From: JAFGHJ01 sp964525555
Lineage (GTDB): Bacteria > Hydrothermota > UBA3072
Assembly (NCBI GenBank): GCA_964525555.1
Contig: CAZGHN010000007.1
Span: 65,697 to 129,696 of the forward strand
Direction: 5' to 3'
Length of the DNA: 64,000 nucleotides
Shown here: positions 8,463 through 16,946 of the stretch, piece after piece
Layout of the letters: every line of letters begins with the position of its first letter
How positions within the stretch are numbered: the stretch's first letter is position 1
Position numbers and translations under genes: made by a program
Notes under the pieces: generated by a model
Seen by the model: only the letters and a program-made list of their open reading frames with translations
What the model was told of the DNA's origin: nothing
Databases searched by the model: none

Positions 8463-9452
8463 CTATACACACTCCTTTCCATAAATCTTAGAATTTGAAC
8501 CAACTACAAATCTTCCACTTGCATTTATGATTTCTACATTATTACCTATAACCGAATCAAAGATGTCAGAGTTTACTATTTTAACTTCATTTCCGATAAT
8601 AGAATTACTAATAATTGATTTTTCTATTAATGAATTTTCTCCTACAGTAACAAAATCCCCTAATTCCGTATCTCTCAAATCGGAAGAATCGCTAATACAT
8701 GAAAAATTCTTTATTTTATCTTTATAATCACACCATCCGGGAGGTTCCTTTAACAGTTCGGCATTAGATTGAAGTAGGGTATCTATTTTCCCACAGTCAT
8801 GCCATCCCTTAATATGTAAGGGTTTTAGCTCAACAGCATCTCTTTCCAGCATAAACTTCAGCGCATCTGTCAATTGATACTCATTCTTCGTTCTTATATC
8901 CTCCTTTATTAAGAAATTAAGCTGATTGTACAAAGAATTCCAATTTTTTATATAATAAAATCCAACTACTGCAAGATTTGAAGACGGATTCTCCGGTTTC
9001 TCTACCAAATCAACAATCCTATCCTCACTTATTTCGGGAATACCAAATCTCTCAGGGTCGCCTACAGCCTTTACTCCTATAAAATTTGCCTTTCTTTCCT
9101 TAATAATACTCCATTCTAAATCAAATATCGTATCCCCAAGATAAATCAGAACATCGCTATTCGGTGAGATTTCCTTTCCTGCCATCCATACTGCATGTCC
9201 CAGACCTTTTTGCTCTTCTTGCGTCACCCATCTTACAGGCAAACTTCCATAATGTTCTTTTACCCAATCCTTAATTAAATCTCTCTTATAACCTACTGTA
9301 AGAACTATCTCCGACGGAGAAACATTTTCTATGGACTTAAATATCCAGCCAATTATTGTGTTTCCCGCACACAACAAAAGAGGTTTTGGAATACTAAAAG
9401 ATAACGGTCTTAAACGAGTCCCGTAACCTGCAAGAGGTATAATAACTGTCAT
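8463..9452 (-). CDS. Sugar-phosphate nucleotidyltransferase with left-handed beta-helix tail
   Basis: 329 residues. The N-terminal Rossmann-like nucleotidyltransferase domain has the signature VIIPLAGYGTRLRPLS, the Lys in SIPKPLL, YLGDTIF (metal-binding Asp) and EKPENPSSN. The C-terminal part (about 255-329) has hexad-like isoleucine/valine repeats of a beta-helix (NSIIGNEVKIVNSDIFDSVI). It activates a hexose-1-phosphate with an NTP (RmlA/GalU/ManC-type chemistry); the sugar is not determinable. The start ATG overlaps the PGI/PMI stop (ATGA). Adjacent PGI/PMI could supply the hexose phosphate. Confidence 0.85.
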   Translation of the reverse strand: MTVIIPLAGYGTRLRPLSFSIPKPLLLCAGNTIIGWIFKSIENVSPSEIVLTVGYKRDLIKDWVKEHYGSLPVRWVTQEEQKGLGHAVWMAGKEISPNSDVLIYLGDTIFDLEWSIIKERKANFIGVKAVGDPERFGIPEISEDRIVDLVEKPENPSSNLAVVGFYYIKNWNSLYNQLNFLIKEDIRTKNEYQLTDALKFMLERDAVELKPLHIKGWHDCGKIDTLLQSNAELLKEPPGWCDYKDKIKNFSCISDSSDLRDTELGDFVTVGENSLIEKSIISNSIIGNEVKIVNSDIFDSVIGNNVEIINASGRFVVGSNSKIYGKECV

Positions 9453-10426
9453 TCAGCCAGCCTTCTTTTAAGCTCCTGAATCCTTTTGACCGGAAGGGGA
9501 TCAACCTTGTAATTCCTTGCGAGATAGAAAGAAAGATAATCTCCTTTTTGTATAAGAGAAAACATCTTGGCAAGCGTGGATTTCCCTTCCGCGTATACAT
9601 CCATGATTTCTCCGGCAAATTCCTCTATTAATTCGGTAGTAATTTCAATCCTCTTCTTCATTTTATCGCTTTCTTCTCTATCCCTAAGAATAAAAAGAAA
9701 AATTCTTTTAAGAATCTCTTTTGGATTTTCCCAACCCACTATTTCATTATGATTTAATTCCGAAAATACAGCAAAATGCGCAAGAGATTTTGAATTCTCA
9801 TTAATCTGAGTACACCATCTGCGTGCAATTACACTAAAATCATAAATAGAATATACAAAAGGGAGTTTTTCTTTCAATCTCCCACTGACTTCTTCAGCCC
9901 ATACTTTTGCAGTTTCTGCACTATCAGAAAGAACACCTATCACTTCATCTATTTCTTCTTTTTTTACTTTCATTATACTAGACTTTCTAAGAACTTCCAA
10001 AATGGGAAAGAAAAGAAAGGCAATTGCACCTCTTGGAGGATAACCTTTGGGAATAGGAATCAAAGGGAGATTCTCTTTTTTAGCTTGATCCCCAACTATT
10101 CCATTACTTGTAACGCAAAGAACATGCGCCCTGTTTCCCACCTGATTCATAAGAGACAAAGTCTCCTCTGTATTACCAGAATAGCTTACTATAATCATCA
10201 AGGTCTTGCTATCAACAAAACCAGGTAATCCATAGTCTCTTACAACACAAAACGGTATTTTAGAATACTTTCTGGAAAGTTCTTTAAGCAACTCACCCCC
10301 TATAGAAGACCCTCCCATACCCCCAATACAAACATTTTTTATACCCTTAAAATCAAAATCCACAGCCGAACCAATCTCGATTGCCTCCTCTATCTGCTGA
10401 GGCAAATCATCAATTATTTCTATCAT
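9449..10426 (-). CDS. Bifunctional phosphoglucose/phosphomannose isomerase (SIS domains)
   Basis: Interconverts glucose-6-P or mannose-6-P with fructose-6-P. The sequence shows a SIS phosphosugar-binding core: GGMGGSSIGGELL, IIVSYSGNTEETLS, and the catalytic blocks of the PGI/PMI family, RWCTQINENSKSLAH and FSELNHNEIVGW (base Glu and His). I chose ATG at 10426 (MIEIIDDL) because GGAGG lies six bases upstream; an in-frame TTG sits six bases earlier. It overlaps ptsI by 17 bases and the nucleotidyltransferase by 4, so translation is coupled. Confidence 0.88.
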   Translation of the reverse strand: MIEIIDDLPQQIEEAIEIGSAVDFDFKGIKNVCIGGMGGSSIGGELLKELSRKYSKIPFCVVRDYGLPGFVDSKTLMIIVSYSGNTEETLSLMNQVGNRAHVLCVTSNGIVGDQAKKENLPLIPIPKGYPPRGAIAFLFFPILEVLRKSSIMKVKKEEIDEVIGVLSDSAETAKVWAEEVSGRLKEKLPFVYSIYDFSVIARRWCTQINENSKSLAHFAVFSELNHNEIVGWENPKEILKRIFLFILRDREESDKMKKRIEITTELIEEFAGEIMDVYAEGKSTLAKMFSLIQKGDYLSFYLARNYKVDPLPVKRIQELKRRLAE

Positions 10427-12179
10427 CTTCAACCTCCACTAATATGTTTTTAAGAGAAGGGAACCGCTTTAACATTTCTTCTTTTAAAAATTCCCTAACT
10501 TCTTTGGCCGATCCCTTTTTCTCTACACTTTTCAACAAATCCTTGCATTCCTTTAAGCTTAAACCTCTTATAATATTTTTAACTTGGGGAATGAAACTTG
10601 GAGGCAAAGAAAGCTCATCAACTTCCATACCTATAAGAACCGGCATCGCAACCACATCGGAAGCCACATCACCACAGACTCCAACCCATTTATTATTATG
10701 ATGTGCTTTTTGCACTGTCATTTTCATTAGTGAAATTACCGAAGGGTCAAGTTGGTCAAAAAGACTAGATATATTCTTATTTCCCCTATCAACTGCAAGA
10801 GTATACTGGGTAAGGTCATTCGTTCCTATGGAAAAAAAATCTACAACTTCAGAAAACAAATCCGCCATTAATGGAACAGATGGGATTTCAACCATTGCGC
10901 CTATCTCAATATTTTCATCAAAGGCAATACTTTTCTTCTTTAATTCGTTTTTAATCTCTTCTGTAATATATCTAACCCTCTTAACCTCATCTAATTGAGA
11001 AATCATAGGAATGAGAATCCTAACATTTCCTTTTGCTGAAGCTTTCAACATCGCACGTATCTGGTCTTTAAGAATTTTCTCATTCGCAAGAGTAAAACGT
11101 ATTCCCCTCCACCCTAAAAAAGGATTCTCTTCCTGAACTTTTGTTTTGAAAACCTTGTCCCCTCCAAGATCAAGAGTTCTCATTATAACATAATCAGGAA
11201 AAGTATGCTCTGCAACTTTCAAATAGAAATCGTATTGTTCCTTCTCATCCGGAACATCTTCAGAAGTAAGAAAAAGAAACTCTGTTCGAAGAAGACCAAC
11301 TCCTTTTGCTCCATATTTCTTTATAAAAGGAAGTTCTATTGGCAATTCAATATTTGCAGAAATATCTATAGAATAACCATCAATGGTAGTAGCGGGAAGA
11401 TCCTTTTGTTCAAGAAATTTCTTCTGGATTGCAGCAGTTTCTTCTTTTTTACGTTCAAATCTTCTTTTCGTATCCTCATCAGGATTAACAACTATAACAC
11501 CACTAATGCCATCTACGATTACCTCATCTCCAGATTTGACATTCTCGGTAACACCATTAGCACCTACCACAGCAGAAATATTTAATGCCTCCGCCAAAAT
11601 AGCAAAATGAGAAGTTCGTCCACCTTTCTCAGCGATTAATCCGTCGACCCCTGCTTTACTCATTTGCAAAACAGAGGATGCGGTAAAGCTTTCAGCAATC
11701 ATAACATCACCCAAACCCCCTAAATCAGCATCAGTTTCTTCATCCCTCAAATTTTTCAATAGTCTATCAACAATATCCTTTACATCCAAGTATCTTTCTG
11801 CTATATAACTGTTAGGAATATCTCGAAAATCTCTCTCAAGGCCATCGGAAAAATTTATAATGGCTTCTTCCACAGATTCCTTTCCACTTCTAATTCTTTT
11901 TTCTACCGAATTTAAAAAAAGAGGGTCTTGTAAAAAAAGAACTTGAACATCTATTAACCTTGAGCTTACGGGGTCATGTGCCTTCTTTAATTCAACACGA
12001 AGGTTTCGGAGTTGTCTTAAAGACATATGTCGCGCCTTCTCAAATAATGCTATTTCCTCAGCAACTTCCCCTCTCTCCCTTGAAGATGAAAAAACAAACT
12101 CCTTTGGAGAATAGAGAAAACTCTTACCTATTGATATATAAGGAGAAGCAGGTATTCCTCTAAATATTTTATTCTTCAT
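10410..12179 (-). CDS. ptsI: Phosphoenolpyruvate-protein phosphotransferase, PTS enzyme I
   Basis: Transfers phosphate from PEP to HPr. 589 residues, normal for EI. The phospho-histidine is His191 in GGRTSHFAILAEAL, the PEP-binding arginine lies in GVGLLRTEFLFL, and the catalytic Cys is in GVCGDVASD near the C-terminus. There is no N-terminal GAF domain, so it is the sugar-type rather than the PtsP type. The ATG overlaps the ptsH stop by 11 bases, with AGGAA six bases upstream. No EII permease is present in this window. Confidence 0.95.
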   Translation of the reverse strand: MKNKIFRGIPASPYISIGKSFLYSPKEFVFSSSRERGEVAEEIALFEKARHMSLRQLRNLRVELKKAHDPVSSRLIDVQVLFLQDPLFLNSVEKRIRSGKESVEEAIINFSDGLERDFRDIPNSYIAERYLDVKDIVDRLLKNLRDEETDADLGGLGDVMIAESFTASSVLQMSKAGVDGLIAEKGGRTSHFAILAEALNISAVVGANGVTENVKSGDEVIVDGISGVIVVNPDEDTKRRFERKKEETAAIQKKFLEQKDLPATTIDGYSIDISANIELPIELPFIKKYGAKGVGLLRTEFLFLTSEDVPDEKEQYDFYLKVAEHTFPDYVIMRTLDLGGDKVFKTKVQEENPFLGWRGIRFTLANEKILKDQIRAMLKASAKGNVRILIPMISQLDEVKRVRYITEEIKNELKKKSIAFDENIEIGAMVEIPSVPLMADLFSEVVDFFSIGTNDLTQYTLAVDRGNKNISSLFDQLDPSVISLMKMTVQKAHHNNKWVGVCGDVASDVVAMPVLIGMEVDELSLPPSFIPQVKNIIRGLSLKECKDLLKSVEKKGSAKEVREFLKEEMLKRFPSLKNILVEVEDDRNN

Positions 12180-12438
12180 CGAATTTCCTATTTTCGATCA
12201 ACTCTATCAAAGAACCAACAGCCTCTTTTTCATCTTTGCCATCAGCAATAACAGTAACTTCATCCCCCTGTTCTGAAGCAAGCATCAGAACACCCATAAT
12301 ACTTTTTGCATTTACTTTTACATTATCTTTCTCCAGTTCAACTTTCGATTCGAAAGAAGATGCAAGTTTAACCAACATTGAAGCCGGTCTGGCATGAATA
12401 CCTAAAGAATTCATAATTTCAGCATTTTTCTTAAACAT
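12169..12438 (-). CDS. ptsH: Phosphocarrier protein HPr
   Basis: 89 residues. His15 lies in the active-site motif GIHARPAS, and Ser46 sits in NAKSIMGVLMLA, exactly where HPr kinase/phosphorylase acts in organisms that have it. It takes phosphate from EI (next gene, overlapping). In the absence of nearby EII genes it may serve a regulatory role, or the permeases lie elsewhere; this is inference. It starts nine bases after accD with no clear Shine-Dalgarno site. Confidence 0.95.
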   Translation of the reverse strand: MFKKNAEIMNSLGIHARPASMLVKLASSFESKVELEKDNVKVNAKSIMGVLMLASEQGDEVTVIADGKDEKEAVGSLIELIENRKFDEE

Positions 12439-12447
12439 TTTAGTTTT

Positions 12448-13266
12448 TCAACAAAGATGTGATAAAAGTGAAATAATTGTTTGCCTAAGATTTTTTCTAG
12501 ACACAACCATATCTACAAGACCATGGTCAAGTAGAAACTCCGCTCGCTGAAAACCTTCAGGCAATTCTTTCTGGATCGTCTGTTTTATTACTCTGGGGCC
12601 CGCAAAACCAATAAGCGCTCCAGGTTCTGCAATTATAATATCGCCAAGTGAAGCATACGAAGCAAGAACTCCTGCAGTAGTTGGATTGGTCAAGACAGAA
12701 ATATATGGAGTTTTCAATTTATTCAAAACAGTAGAAGTTTTTGCCATCTGCATCAAAGAAAGAATTCCTTCCTGCATCCTGGCACCACCAGAAGCATTAA
12801 CCGACAAAAAAGGAAAACCTTTTTTGCCAGCTCGCTCAATAGCTCTTTTAACTTTCTCTCCTACTACAGATCCCATAGAACCGCCAATAAAGGAGAAATC
12901 CATTATAGCAACCTCTATATCCCTACCTCCTATTTTTGCTTCACCTGTTATTATAGCTTCATTTAAAAAAGTTTCCCTCTTTGCCTCTTCGATCTTTTTC
13001 TTATATCCTTTAAATTGCAATGGATCAGAAGTTTTGATATTCTCATCAAAAGCTTCAAATGTGTCTTCATCAAGCAATAACTTTCTGTAAAAGGCACTGT
13101 CTACCCTAAAATGGAAATCACACTTTGAGCATACCATAAGATTCTTTACTGTTTCCTTCTTATAAAGAATCTCTCCGCAAGAGGTACATTTCATCCATAC
13201 ACCATTAGGAATATCTTTCTTCAACCCTTTTTTTTCAACTTTTTTTCTTTTTTGAAACCATTTCAT
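12448..13266 (-). CDS. accD: Acetyl-CoA carboxylase carboxyltransferase, beta subunit
   Basis: 272 residues. An N-terminal zinc ribbon (CTSCG ... CSKC, four Cys) is followed by the carboxyltransferase crotonase-like core with NASGGARMQEG, TNPTTAGVLASYASLGD, EPGALIGFAGPRV and the C-terminal FLLDHGLVDMVV. It forms malonyl-CoA together with AccA, which is not in this window. A longer ORF (to 13377) is misleading, because its first 37 codons are the tRNA-Leu gene plus spacer; the real start is ATG at 13266-13264 (MKWFQKRKK). It follows tRNA-Leu by 22 bases in the same direction. Confidence 0.95.
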   Translation of the reverse strand: MKWFQKRKKVEKKGLKKDIPNGVWMKCTSCGEILYKKETVKNLMVCSKCDFHFRVDSAFYRKLLLDEDTFEAFDENIKTSDPLQFKGYKKKIEEAKRETFLNEAIITGEAKIGGRDIEVAIMDFSFIGGSMGSVVGEKVKRAIERAGKKGFPFLSVNASGGARMQEGILSLMQMAKTSTVLNKLKTPYISVLTNPTTAGVLASYASLGDIIIAEPGALIGFAGPRVIKQTIQKELPEGFQRAEFLLDHGLVDMVVSRKNLRQTIISLLSHLC

Positions 13267-13288
13267 AATTATATTATTAAAAATTTCA

Positions 13289-13374
13289 TGCCGGAGGTCG
13301 GACTTGAACCGACACGGAGAGAATTCTCCACCGGATTTTAAGTCCGATGCGTCTACCGATTCCGCCACTCCGGC
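13289..13374 (-). tRNA. tRNA-Leu (TAA)
   Basis: Class II tRNA on the reverse strand: acceptor GCCGGAG/CTCCGGC, anticodon stem TCGGA/TCCGG with loop CTTAAAA (anticodon TAA), a long variable arm, T arm GTCGG TTCAAGT CCGAC, discriminator A. CCA is not encoded. It is the first gene of the long accD-ptsHI-metK-ahcY string. Confidence 0.95.
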
Positions 13375-13384
13375 CAACCCTGTA

Positions 13385-13412
13385 ATTTTACCTTATAAAA
13401 TTAATATGTCAA
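13385..13412 (-). promoter_or_regulatory. Strong sigma70-type promoter of tRNA-Leu and probably of the whole 9.9-kb operon
   Basis: Reverse strand TTGACA (13412-13407), 16-base spacer, TAAAAT (13390-13385, five of six). The expected start is about 13378, four bases before the tRNA. No other good promoter was seen in the tight gene junctions downstream, though internal promoters within coding DNA cannot be excluded. Confidence 0.75.
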
Positions 13413-13429
13413 GACCTGTATACCGCTAA

Positions 13430-14386
13430 CTAGGCTCCATTAATTTTCTTTTCTAACTCTTTTTTGATACGAAAGAGTTCTCTTTTTATATCTTTAATAT
13501 GCAACATATCCTCGTCTACATCTAAGTCCAATGCCTCCTCAGCATTATTTAAAGCTTCCTGAAAATGATCTAACTCTAAAAGTATCTTTGCTTTATAATA
13601 AAAAGCTTCAAATTCCGAATAGTTGTTATTAGCAGAGATAACAATAAGTTTGTCAACTACATCCAAAGCTCTGCGAAATTCTTCTTTCTCATAATAAGCT
13701 TTTAAAAGAGGCCAGTTAAAAGTCCTTGAGTCAGAATAAGATTCAACTAAAGGAAGAAGAACAGCTATAGCTTCATCATAATCCTTCTCCTTAATAGAAA
13801 TATTAGCAAAAGCTAAGGAGGAATACAAAGAAACATATTTGCCTCCAGCAACTGCTTTTCTTATCATTGCAAGACCTTTTTCCTTATCCTTACCCATAAA
13901 CGGAAAATGCCCTTTAATATATTCCCAACTTCCCAACCCCAAATAAACATCAGCTAACGTAGAATCTAAATCTTTAGCTTTTTCAAGGTAATATACCGCC
14001 GGATTAATCAAAAGTATAGTACCAAAATAATCCTCTTTTATAACATAATAAAAAATTTTGAGAGTATAACTTCCTCCAATAAAAAAATAACCCCACGGAT
14101 CATTCGGATGTTTTTTTGTCCATTTTTTCCCCATATCACTAGCAGAATCAGCATATATAAATATCTTTTCCCTGTATGAATTCTCTCCTAAATCGACCCA
14201 CATCATCTCGTAAAGGGACGCTAACAAGAAATATGGGGCAGGATGTTCTTTTTCTTGATTCTTTACTACAACTATAAGAGATTCAGCGCAGGCAAAGTCT
14301 TCTACATAAGAATAATCTATAGCCCCTAACAATAACGAATCAAGTTCAGGCGTAAGAGCAGCAATCAATAGAAACAGTGTCAACAT
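13430..14386 (-). CDS. Exported TPR-repeat protein
   Basis: 318 residues. The N-terminus MLTLFLLIAALTPELD is a short hydrophobic signal-like segment. The rest is alpha-helical with TPR-like pairs (PAPYFLLASLYEMM; AVYYLEKAKDLDSTLADVYLGLGSWEYI; YYKAKILLELDHFQEALNNAEEALDL), so it is probably a periplasmic or envelope scaffold. A TAGGGA Shine-Dalgarno-like site lies 9 bases before the ATG. The ubiA-like gene upstream is two bases away, so the two are co-transcribed. No specific function can be assigned. Confidence 0.7.
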   Translation of the reverse strand: MLTLFLLIAALTPELDSLLLGAIDYSYVEDFACAESLIVVVKNQEKEHPAPYFLLASLYEMMWVDLGENSYREKIFIYADSASDMGKKWTKKHPNDPWGYFFIGGSYTLKIFYYVIKEDYFGTILLINPAVYYLEKAKDLDSTLADVYLGLGSWEYIKGHFPFMGKDKEKGLAMIRKAVAGGKYVSLYSSLAFANISIKEKDYDEAIAVLLPLVESYSDSRTFNWPLLKAYYEKEEFRRALDVVDKLIVISANNNYSEFEAFYYKAKILLELDHFQEALNNAEEALDLDVDEDMLHIKDIKRELFRIKKELEKKINGA

Positions 14387-14388
14387 AC

Positions 14389-15294
14389 TTAGAAATCCCT
14401 ATCTTTACCGCTAAAAATAGCCGGATACTCAATATTAAATTTTCTCCTATAATAAATCCTCTGTACCCCAATAATAAAGGCAAAAAGAGGAATTACTATC
14501 GGAGTTATAATAAATACCATAACCGCTAGTATCCCTGGAATAGCTCTAAAAGAAAATAATATTATTTTTTTTGTCTGCTTCACATAAGCTATCAAAAATA
14601 TAGGAAAAGCAAGACCCGAAGCTATTAAACATATATAATCCTTTAACAAATAAGAAATAACAATAGCTGCCAAATCAAGAAAAATTGCAAGTAAAAGGGT
14701 GTTTTTCTTCCCAAGAAAAACACCGGTGGTAATTTTACCCTCCTGCCTATCACCTTCTATATCCGGTATGGTCGTATTTACAAAAACCGCTGCTACAGCA
14801 AAGGAATATGGAATACCGGAAACAATCATTAATCCGGAAGATTTCGCGACTGAAAGCCAACCAACTACAAAAGCAAGAAGACCATATCCTAATGCATTCC
14901 AAATAATATCCAGAAAAGGCCTACCTTTTGTTTCAAGAGGAGGAATGGAATAGGTCACTCCAAAAAGAAGAGAAATAATAAAAACAATAAAAATATCTAT
15001 TCCAAGCAGCAAAGATACTAAAACGGATAAAACAAAAAGTATTCCCATCTCGATGTAGGCATTCTTAAGAGAAATATGCCCCTCAGATAGTAAAAATAGT
15101 TTCTCGTTTTTCTTATCAGATTCTATATCTATAACCTGGTTCAGGATATAGACACCCCCCATAAGCAGCGTATAAAGGATAAAAATGGCAACCGCCCTAA
15201 GCGATATTTCCCCATTTGCAAAATAGGCTCCAAGCAGAAAAAAGATCCACAAAGGGAGAAATAAACTCGGACGAAGTAAAATAAAATAATCCAT
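14389..15294 (-). CDS. UbiA-family prenyltransferase
   Basis: 301 residues with about eight or nine transmembrane helices. The first Asp-rich prenyl-diphosphate site is NQVIDIESD (52-60) and the second is PDIEGDRQEGKITT, both in their usual cytoplasmic loops. Members attach prenyl chains to aromatic rings (MenA, UbiA), to chlorophyllide or to glycerol phosphates; the substrate is not readable here. The promoter at 15303-15330 places the transcript start about two bases before the ATG, so the message is nearly leaderless. Divergent from gcvT. Confidence 0.85.
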   Translation of the reverse strand: MDYFILLRPSLFLPLWIFFLLGAYFANGEISLRAVAIFILYTLLMGGVYILNQVIDIESDKKNEKLFLLSEGHISLKNAYIEMGILFVLSVLVSLLLGIDIFIVFIISLLFGVTYSIPPLETKGRPFLDIIWNALGYGLLAFVVGWLSVAKSSGLMIVSGIPYSFAVAAVFVNTTIPDIEGDRQEGKITTGVFLGKKNTLLLAIFLDLAAIVISYLLKDYICLIASGLAFPIFLIAYVKQTKKIILFSFRAIPGILAVMVFIITPIVIPLFAFIIGVQRIYYRRKFNIEYPAIFSGKDRDF

Positions 15295-15302
15295 TAGGAT
15301 GA

Positions 15303-15330
15303 ATTATAAATAACTAAAACTAAAAGTCAA
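15303..15330 (-). promoter_or_regulatory. Sigma70-type promoter, near-leaderless start for the UbiA-family gene
   Basis: Reverse strand TTGACT (15330-15325), 16-base spacer, perfect TATAAT (15308-15303). The expected start is about 15296, two bases before the ATG at 15294. Confidence 0.75.
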
Positions 15331-15344
15331 GGTAATTTGAGGGC

Positions 15345-15374
15345 TTGACAAATTTCATCTGTTTGTAATACTAA
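15345..15374 (+). promoter_or_regulatory. Probable promoter of gcvT-gcvH-gcvPA
   Basis: TTGACA at 15345-15350 followed by a weak -10 region (TAATACTAA at 15366-15374). Depending on which hexamer is used, the leader before the ATG at 15391 is about 10-15 bases and contains no Shine-Dalgarno site. Confidence 0.5.
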
Positions 15375-15390
15375 ATGCAACCAACACAAA

Positions 15391-16536
15391 ATGAAAGAGG
15401 AAAAGAAAACACCTTTATATAACAAACACTTAAAGTTGAATGCCACTATGGTAGCCTTCGCCAACTATAAAATGCCAATGCAATATTCTTCTATATTAGA
15501 AGAAGCAAAAGCCGTGAGAAATACAGCAGGAATATTCGATACCTCTCATATGGGGGAAATTGAAGTATATGGAGATAACGCAACAGAATTTATAAACTAT
15601 CTTGTAACCGTCGACATATCCAAGTTAAATAAATATCAGGTAAAATATACTACAATGCTGGATAAAAACGGCGGAATAATAGATGATATTCTCATATACA
15701 ATCTTCCGGAAAAATATTTAATAGTAGTAAATGCTTCAAATCAAGAAAAAGACTTCAAGTGGATACAGGAGAAAAAAAACGATAAAGTAAAAATACAAAA
15801 CAAAAGCGAAGAGTATTTTCAAATTGCCTTACAGGGTCCAGTTTCAGAAGAGATTATAGGAAAAATCGTAAAAGAAAATCCATCGAATTTGAACTTTTAC
15901 TACGCTAGAGAAGAAATCATAGCTAAAACAAAAGTTTTACTCTCAAGAACAGGTTATACAGGCGAAGACGGCTTTGAAATCTACGGAAAAAGAGAATTTG
16001 CAGAAAAAGTATGGGACAAAATCATGAAAGCAGGCAAAGAAAAAGGACTTTTACCCTGTGGACTTGGGGCAAGAGACCTCTTAAGGTTAGAAATGGGATA
16101 TCGTCTTTACGGCAATGAGATAACAAAAGAAACAACACCATTAGAAGCAGATCTATCGTGGACTATTTCCTTGGATAAGGAAAATTTTATAGGAAAAGAT
16201 ATGTTAATCAAACAAAATAAAGAAGGAATAACAAAAAAACTTGTAGGAATTATAGTACCTGGAAAAAGAATACCAAGACACGGGTATAAAATCCTGATAG
16301 AAGGGAAACAAGTTGGCGCAATAACAAGCGGAAATTATTCTCCAAACATCGAATCCTCAATTGCAATGGGTTATATAAATAAACCATTCGAAAAAGAAGG
16401 AATTAAAGTGCAAATCGAAATAAGGAATATAATTACCGAAGGAGAAATAATTAGATTACCGTTCTGGAAACACGGGACATTGAAAAAGAAAAAACTAGAA
16501 ACCAAGCAGTATAATCAAATAAAACATGGATCTTGA
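15391..16536 (+). CDS. gcvT: Glycine cleavage system T protein (aminomethyltransferase)
   Basis: Transfers the aminomethyl carbon from lipoyl-H protein to tetrahydrofolate and releases ammonia. 381 residues. Family blocks are visible: NKHLKLNATMVAFANYKMPMQYSS at the start (split here by length: the key part is FANYKMPMQYSS), TAGIFDTSHMGEIEVYG, LLSRTGYTGEDGFEIY (folate-domain signature) and LGARDLLRLEMGYRLYGNE. It is the first gene of a gcvT-gcvH-gcvPA set. Confidence 0.95.
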   Translation: MKEEKKTPLYNKHLKLNATMVAFANYKMPMQYSSILEEAKAVRNTAGIFDTSHMGEIEVYGDNATEFINYLVTVDISKLNKYQVKYTTMLDKNGGIIDDILIYNLPEKYLIVVNASNQEKDFKWIQEKKNDKVKIQNKSEEYFQIALQGPVSEEIIGKIVKENPSNLNFYYAREEIIAKTKVLLSRTGYTGEDGFEIYGKREFAEKVWDKIMKAGKEKGLLPCGLGARDLLRLEMGYRLYGNEITKETTPLEADLSWTISLDKENFIGKDMLIKQNKEGITKKLVGIIVPGKRIPRHGYKILIEGKQVGAITSGNYSPNIESSIAMGYINKPFEKEGIKVQIEIRNIITEGEIIRLPFWKHGTLKKKKLETKQYNQIKHGS

Positions 16537-16556
16537 AAAAATAAAACGGAGGTAAA

Positions 16557-16946
16557 ATGGAAGTAAAAATACCGAAAGATCTTTTGTATACCGAAGACCA
16601 CGAATGGGCAAGAAAAGAAAACGAAACAATTACAGAGGGAATAACTGACTTCGCACAATCCGAACTTCAGGACATTGTATTTGTTGAACTACCTGAATCA
16701 GGACAGGAAGTAATGCAGGGTGATTCCATTGCAACAATTGAAGCCGTAAAAACAGTAACCGATCTTTATGCGGCAGTTTCAGGCGAAATAGTGAAGGTTA
16801 ATAAATCGCTGGAATCTAAACCTGAACTTATAAATAAAGACCCCTATGACGATGGTTGGATAGTAAAAATAAAAATGTCGGAACCTTCAGAATTAGATAC
16901 ACTGCTTGATTCTAACGAATACAAAAAGATATTACAAGAAGAATGA
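16557..16946 (+). CDS. gcvH: Glycine cleavage system H protein (lipoyl carrier)
   Basis: 129 residues. The lipoyl lysine is Lys65 in IEAVKTVTDLYAAVSGEIV; the preceding YTEDHEWARKE and IGI-like ITDFAQSELQDIVFVELP blocks are standard for H protein. A GGAGG site lies 4-5 bases before the ATG. The stop overlaps the gcvPA ATG in an ATGA. Confidence 0.96.
   Translation: MEVKIPKDLLYTEDHEWARKENETITEGITDFAQSELQDIVFVELPESGQEVMQGDSIATIEAVKTVTDLYAAVSGEIVKVNKSLESKPELINKDPYDDGWIVKIKMSEPSELDTLLDSNEYKKILQEE

Noticed and set aside
8463..8620. SAM riboswitch before metK
   Set aside because: metK directly abuts the upstream gene with no leader, so there is no space for one.
10966..11610. Forward ORFs of up to 126 codons inside ptsI
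   Set aside because: Antisense to a complete, conserved enzyme I gene.
13267..13377. N-terminal extension of accD
   Set aside because: The extra 37 codons are the tRNA-Leu gene and its spacer read in frame; the zinc-ribbon protein starts at ATG 13266.
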